Assembly: GCA_027625915.1 (NCBI GenBank)
Contig: JANTQA010000045.1
Location: 2,418,001-2,482,000 of the forward strand
Source: Anaeramoeba flamelloides
Lineage: Eukaryota; Metamonada; Anaeramoebidae
DNA length: 64,000 nucleotides
Reading direction: 5' to 3'
Shown here in pieces: positions 59,148 to 64,000 of this stretch. The notes under the pieces were generated by a model. It was given only the letters and a program-made list of their open reading frames with translations. It did no database searches and was not told the origin of the DNA. Within the stretch, counting starts at the first letter, position 1; each line of letters begins with the position of its first letter. The position numbers and the translations under genes are program-made.

Positions 59148-61202
59148 ATGAAACACACCCCTTTAACAATACTCTTTTTTCTTTTTTTTTCTCTTTATTT
59201 TGGGTGTTTAGCTCAGAGCCAAGACAAATATACCGAAGCCCTTACAATCAAAAAATTAAACAAAAACAAATTGCTTTTCAAATTTGATTTTAATACCATT
59301 TCAAAAAACCCAAATTGTAATCGTACTTATTGTTCATTCTCTTCTCAAAATTATAATCAACACAATCTTGGAATTAAAAAAATAAAACTTCTTTTTGTTT
59401 TCTTCAATTTTCAAAAACCATTAAAGACCAGAACTATTTCCTATTCCCAAAAACATTTGGAAACCTTGTTAAAGAAAATAGTCTTGAATATTTAAGGTTC
59501 TCATTAACACAAGGAATGTACCATTTAAAATATGGCGAAATTGGGAGATATTCTCCACCAGGCGGCGAATTAATTGCAACGTTCGAAACGAAAGAAGATC
59601 TTGAATCAAAATTTAGGACTGTTTCAAGAAAAATATCTGGCATTTTTGGTACATCTCAAAAATTTTCAGATCTGACCATCTCAGCACAACCGTTTTATAC
59701 TGAATTTAACTCTCTCGAAAGTACTTCTCAAAGAACACACTATTCTTCGTTACCCCGTGAACCCGTTTGTACCGAAAATTTAACCCCATGGCTAAAATTA
59801 CTCCCTTGCAGATCAAAGGTAATCGATCTCGATTTCCTTTTTTTTTTTTTCTTCTTATTCTTTTATTTTTCTTCTTGATCTTTTGTTTTTGGACAGAAAA
59901 AAAAAAATTCAAAACCAAAACAAAAACAAAAACAACAAGAAATCAATGAAATATTTAATTTCTCTTTTTTTACCTAACCAACCACCAAACATAAACCAAA
60001 ATAAAACAAAAAAAAAACGAATGTAATAACAAAAATAATCAACAAAAAAAAATCAAAAAAAAAAAAAAAAACAAAAAAAGGCTGGTTTAGCATCATTATT
60101 AAACCCAATAAAATTATATGACTTATTCTATCACTCCATGTCTGTTGAAGTAACAAGAAGTCAAGAAAATTCTTTGTCATTTCATCAACAATTATTGTTA
60201 GTTGTTGAATTAAAGGAATTCAAATTTTCACAAATATTTGGAACACCACTTATCGGACCAATATGCCCATTTAGCTCACAAACAAAAATCCAAATAGAAG
60301 GGTTTTCTGACTATAGTTCTTTTACCCCAACACCAGAAGAAATTGGAAATAATCAAGTTGGCTTTATCTTGAAAGAAAATCTTAATAAAAAAGATTTTAA
60401 TCTTCATTATAGCCCAAAAGAAAAGACAAATAATAATGGTTACAATCACAATAATATTGGCAATGACAATAGTAATAACGGTAATGACAACAACAACAAC
60501 TTTAATAATAATGGCATTAACGATGAAAATATTTCAAAAAATCAAAGTATCAAATTAAACAGGTTTTTAAAGGAATCTGGAAAAATACGTGGAGGTGTAA
60601 TTACACAAATCACCAATTTAGAAAAAAATGATCTTCATCTAACTCTTTATGATTCCTTACCTTGGTTTATGCGTGTGTATTTTCATACATTAACAATTAA
60701 ATCAAATTTTGAAAACAAAGAAATTGAAATCACAGATTTAAATTTAGAAAGTGAACAAGGCAATGAATCTAATTTATTTGCAAACCAAGCATCTTTACTT
60801 CGCATCCAAACAAGCCAAGATCACGGAAGGCCCTCCATTTTCGAATTAGCATTGGTTTTAAAACCCGGGGAAACTTTCCAAATATCTGTCGATTATTTAA
60901 AAGGGTTTTTAAATTTTGAAGAGCACCCCTTTGATGGCAATCGCGGATTTGATATTGCGCCAGCTATTGTTTCAATGCACGGCAAGAAACAAAACTTGAA
61001 AAAACGAATTTATTATACAGACTCTTTATTGTTGATGTTGCCCACACCCGATTTTACTATGCCCTATAACGTAATGACAATAACCACAACGGCGTTTTTA
61101 ATATGGTATGGCTCATTTTTAAATAATTTAACTGGAAGAGCAGGCTTAAAATTAAAGAAAAAATCAAAAGCAAAATGGATAATTAAGCCGGATAAATTTT
61201 AA
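59148..61202 (+). CDS. PIGT: GPI transamidase subunit PIG-T (Gpi16), 3 exons
   Basis: The exons are 59148-59316, 59427-59818 and 60081-61202, summing to 1,683 nt and 560 residues; human PIGT has 578. Exon 1 encodes a signal peptide (TILFFLFFSLYFGCLA) then DKYTEALTIKKLNKNKLLFK. Exon 2 carries NYFLFPKTFGNLVKENSLEY, LRFSLTQGMYHLKYG, YSPPGGELIATF, SGIFGTSQKF and LPREPVCTENLTPWLKLLPC, the family's most conserved block. Exon 3 has AGLASLLNPIKLYDLFYHSM, a species-specific Asn-rich insert (60430-60540), SLPWFMRVYFHTLTI, and the C-terminal LPTPDFTMPYNVMTITTTAF membrane segment. PIG-T is the luminal subunit that stabilises the ER complex which attaches GPI anchors to proteins. The first intron (59317-59426, phase 1) is the least certain: a frame change is certain there, but neighbouring GT sites (for example 59323) would also fit. 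The second intron (59819-60080) is phase 0 and reproduces the human junction. Confidence 0.93.
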
Positions 61203-61339
61203 TAATTTACTTTTTGCTTTTTAAATAAAATTTTATAACTAACCCTGAATTTCGAATTACTTTTATGTTTTTTGACAATATTGTAACATTTATTGATTAA
61301 TATATTGTCATTTTTTTAAATTAAATTATTATAATAGAG

Positions 61340-61364
61340 GACTTGACGAAAACTTTGTCAAGTC
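61340..61364. other. Perfect small hairpin after PIG-T
   Basis: GACTTGAC and GTCAAGTC form an 8-bp stem with a 9-base loop, 138 bp after the PIG-T stop codon. It could affect 3' end formation or be chance. Three TCGCGA palindromes follow at 61421, 61446 and 61504. Confidence 0.4.
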
Positions 61365-62702
61365 ACAATAAAGATTCAAAAATCACAATTTTCTCTATAA
61401 AATTGCTTTATTGTAGAAAATCGCGATAATTGATACAATCACAAATCGCGATAATTGTCTAAAAATGTGATAAATTGTCAAAATACACATGATAAAAATT
61501 AAATCGCGATTTAATAGTTGATGGGCTTTTAGGGCCAATTCAGCAAAATTGTTAATTTTCAAAAAATTTGTTTTTGATCAAACAACAAAATATTTCTTTA
61601 GAAGTTATTCTTTGAAAAAAAAATACAAAAAAGATACTCGACTCAACCAAGGATCAGATCAAGATTTTTCATTGTATTTTATTTTGATTTGATTGACTGA
61701 TCGGTTTATCCTTTTAGATCAACAACAAACATAATAAAAAATAAATATTTTCTCAGTCAAACATGGTGTTATAAATTGTGTTGAATAAAAATATTTCTAA
61801 AACAACCAAACCTGACAATCCTTCTTTAAAGAATGTGTTCTTGTTGATTAAAACATTTTCTTTATTCTATGAAGGTTGAAAGGAGTTGATGAACTTTTCA
61901 AAAGCTTTTAAAACAACCCTAGCAACATTATCACCATTTATTAAGATTTTTGGTAGATTTGTTTTCTTCTTCTTTTTCTTCTTCTTTGGGTATCTTTGTA
62001 TTTTATAGAAAACACAAAGCGAGTTTAGAGGTTTTTTTTTTTTTTTTGTTTGATCAATCTCCAATAAGAAAGAAAATTACTCTTTCTTCTTTTTGGTTAT
62101 TTAACCTAAAGGTAACCACCCCATTTTAAGCGAACACATCCTATTTCATATTCAGGAAATTGTTGAAATGTATAATTTTTAGTTTGATCATATAATTTTC
62201 ATTGTATTTTACTTTTCTAAAAAAAAAAAAAATGAAAAGAAAACATACTTTTTTTCACCTACAAAAAATTATGTACCTTTACTAAATCCCACATACTTTT
62301 CAAACACTTGAAGACACATTACTACATTTTACAACTCTTTCAAGCATTTTCGAACGATTTGAAAAGGGGAAAAGTGTTGCAAAAATAATGGGATTTTTTG
62401 TAAGGTGATACCAAAAAAAAATAATTTTCTTTTTTATGATTTTTTTTTATTATGATATTGTTGAATTTTCTTGATTTTATGATTTTTCGTCCTAAAGTAG
62501 GATTAATCATTTTTTTTTTATTGATAATATCATGATTTTATTGTTAATCACATGATAATATAAATTATCATCAAAACAACTTATTATTATTATTATTATT
62601 TAATCGAAATTAAAAAGATGTCCTTTATAATTATTGTTTGAATGGTCATAAAAAAGTCAAAAACCAGAAAAAAAATGGAAAATAAAATAAAAAATCAAAT
62701 GA

Positions 62703-63160
62703 CTATTGAGAGAAAAATGTTGGACAGAGAAAAATTGTTGGACAGCAATTTTAATTGGGGACATTACTTAAAATGATTTTCAATTTCTTTAGTTTGTGAA
62801 ATGACAAAAGTAAATAAAAATAATTTACTTATTAGAATAATGATTAATGTAATTCAACTTTTTCAAAACCTTATCTCTAATAATCTAAAGCAAGTTTAAA
62901 AATTACCATTTTCAGAATTAATAATAAACTTTACTAAAACTTGGATTTTTGTTAAAATTACATGATCTCCTTTAGTTATCAACCATTAAAATGGGTATTC
63001 TACACACACCACAGATTAATGAACTTTTAACACATTTAAACCTGGATTTATATATTAGTCACCTAGTTATCAATAGGATTTGATTTTCAATGTTACTAAT
63101 GTTCCCAATTTAAAATGGTCTCCAACCCTTTTTCTGTTTCCAAGATTTTTGTCTCAACAG
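62703..63160 (-). repeat. Family C TIR element, copy C2
   Basis: 458 bp. Same family as 29034-29491 but in opposite orientation: the internal TTCATTAATCTGTGGTGTGT appears here as its complement. It starts CTATTGAGAGAAAAATG and ends TTTGTCTCAACAG. The flanking triplets (TGA, TAA) no longer match exactly. Confidence 0.85.
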
Positions 63161-63334
63161 TAAAAATAAAAAGACTGATAAAAATTTCCATTGAACAATA
63201 TATTTGCTATTTTTTTTTCAAAAGTAATTATACTTATTTTTGATGAATAATTTTTGAAATCAATTAATCCCCATTTTTTTCAATAAAATAAATAAAATAA
63301 TAAAAAAAAAATAAAATTAAAAAATAAAAAAATG

Positions 63335-63717
63335 TTAGTTAAAATTTTTCAAATGTACATTATTGATTTTTCACTTACTGAATATTCACTGAAAAAAAGT
63401 TAATAAGAAGATTTTATCCCAATGATTAAATTCGTTTTAAAAGACACAACATGGTCTCAATTTTCTTCTTGATTCTTTGTCTTTTTGAAGATCTATTTTT
63501 TTTCCACATGATCTTTTGCAAAAAAAAAAAGTATCCAAAATAAAAAAAAAAAAAAAAAAAATGTGATAAAAAGCAAAACTAAAAATTGTAAAATTAGAAA
63601 AAATGATTTTGATCATCAAATTTGAAAGTATTTTTTTGATTAGATTATGAGATAAAATTCTCAAAAAAACTCTCATTACCATTATAAAGTAAGTCAAAAT
63701 CTCTTAAATTTAGTTTA
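63335..63717 (+). repeat. Family H element, copy H3 (left end lost)
   Basis: Shares ACTTACTGAATATTCACTGA, AAAAAGTTAATAAGAAGATT and GTCTTTTTGAAGATCT with H1, and ends AAGTAAGTCAAAATCTC then TTAGTTTA. The left terminus is not recognisable. Confidence 0.65.
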
Positions 63718-64000
63718 TATTGATATTTAAAATAACTTATTTTAGGAGGAAAAAAAGCATTTCTTAATCTTTGCCATAAAATTCTATAATAATAATAAAA
63801 TCATTTAAACAATGAATTTTGTTTGTATTTATTTTGGTTATTTTTTTTTATAATTAATTTCAATATATCAAAATTCTATAAAAGAACATTTAAACAACAA
63901 AATCAATACCCCTTCTCAAATATCTTATACTGTAATTTATTTTCTCTTAACATATTTAATTCTTTATAATTTTTTCTTCTCTTTTTGAAATATTTTCTTT

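Larger units (their letters stand above)
61203..64000. other. Repeat-rich end of the window
   Basis: Holds the small hairpin and TCGCGA cluster, C2 and H3. A minus-strand open frame at 62040-61867 ends in NLPKILINGDNVARVVLKAF and could be an exon of something further upstream, but it has no ATG and no recognised family. Confidence 0.5.

Noticed and set aside
58910-59287. 125-codon frame upstream of PIG-T
   Set aside because: It overlaps the PIG-T signal peptide region in another frame, has no domain, and its 3' part is only a frame shadow.
61867-62064. Minus-strand frame ending ILINGDNVARVVLKAF
   Set aside because: No ATG, a Lys-rich simple stretch in the middle, and no recognised family. 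Resemblance to LSm-type GDNV motifs is too short to use.

Overview
This window looks like nuclear DNA from a very AT-rich, intron-bearing single-celled eukaryote. Its genes include a cytosolic ribosomal protein (uS9), a GPI-transamidase subunit (PIG-T), a BET-type bromodomain protein, a CBM20-GDPD phosphodiesterase, a RasGEF carrying formin- and talin-like parts, and a PAS protein with a myristoylation-type N-terminus. The Ras and PAS signalling genes, Asn/Lys/Glu-rich linkers, very AT-rich intergenic DNA and a gene for citrate lyase alpha (typical of anaerobic bacteria) together suggest a free-living amoeboid or flagellate protist with anaerobic metabolism. An Anaeramoeba-like organism would fit. 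This assignment is inference from gene content, not proof.

Layout. 1-2759: repeats. 2760-11953 (+): a three-exon RasGEF gene (GBD/FH3 - talin-like FERM - RasGEF_N - RasGEF) whose 2.0 kb and 3.3 kb introns are packed with short terminal-inverted-repeat (TIR) elements and a hairpin array. 12550-14500 (-): a decayed non-LTR retrotransposon (LINE) interrupted by two later insertions. 14703-15178: a TIR element. 15616-16018 (-): two exons of an unrecognised membrane protein. 16446-18307 (+): citrate lyase alpha (citF) with one intron. 21396-22236 (-): uS9 in three exons. 25952-26323 (-): an unrecognised 123-residue protein. 32769-34925 (+): CBM20-GDPD protein. 41294-44761 (+): BET protein. 53699-55292 (+): PAS protein, two exons. 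59148-61202 (+): PIG-T, three exons.

The genes do not form a pathway or operon; they are separate eukaryotic units spaced 2-9 kb apart. Much of the space between them, and the long introns, consists of recurring short DNA elements. I could define about a dozen families by comparing copies by eye. Several copies are nested, which gives relative ages: family A is younger than family B and than the LINE, a foldback element is younger than one A copy, and an E copy sits in an L copy.

The points most worth following up are the bacterial-type citF that has acquired a spliceosomal intron, the RasGEF fusion architecture, the arrays of consecutive hairpins separated by a CCGTTAGG spacer (three loci), and introns whose acceptor is preceded by an A-rich rather than a pyrimidine-rich tract. 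No CRISPR array, tRNA, rRNA or virus-like element was recognised.
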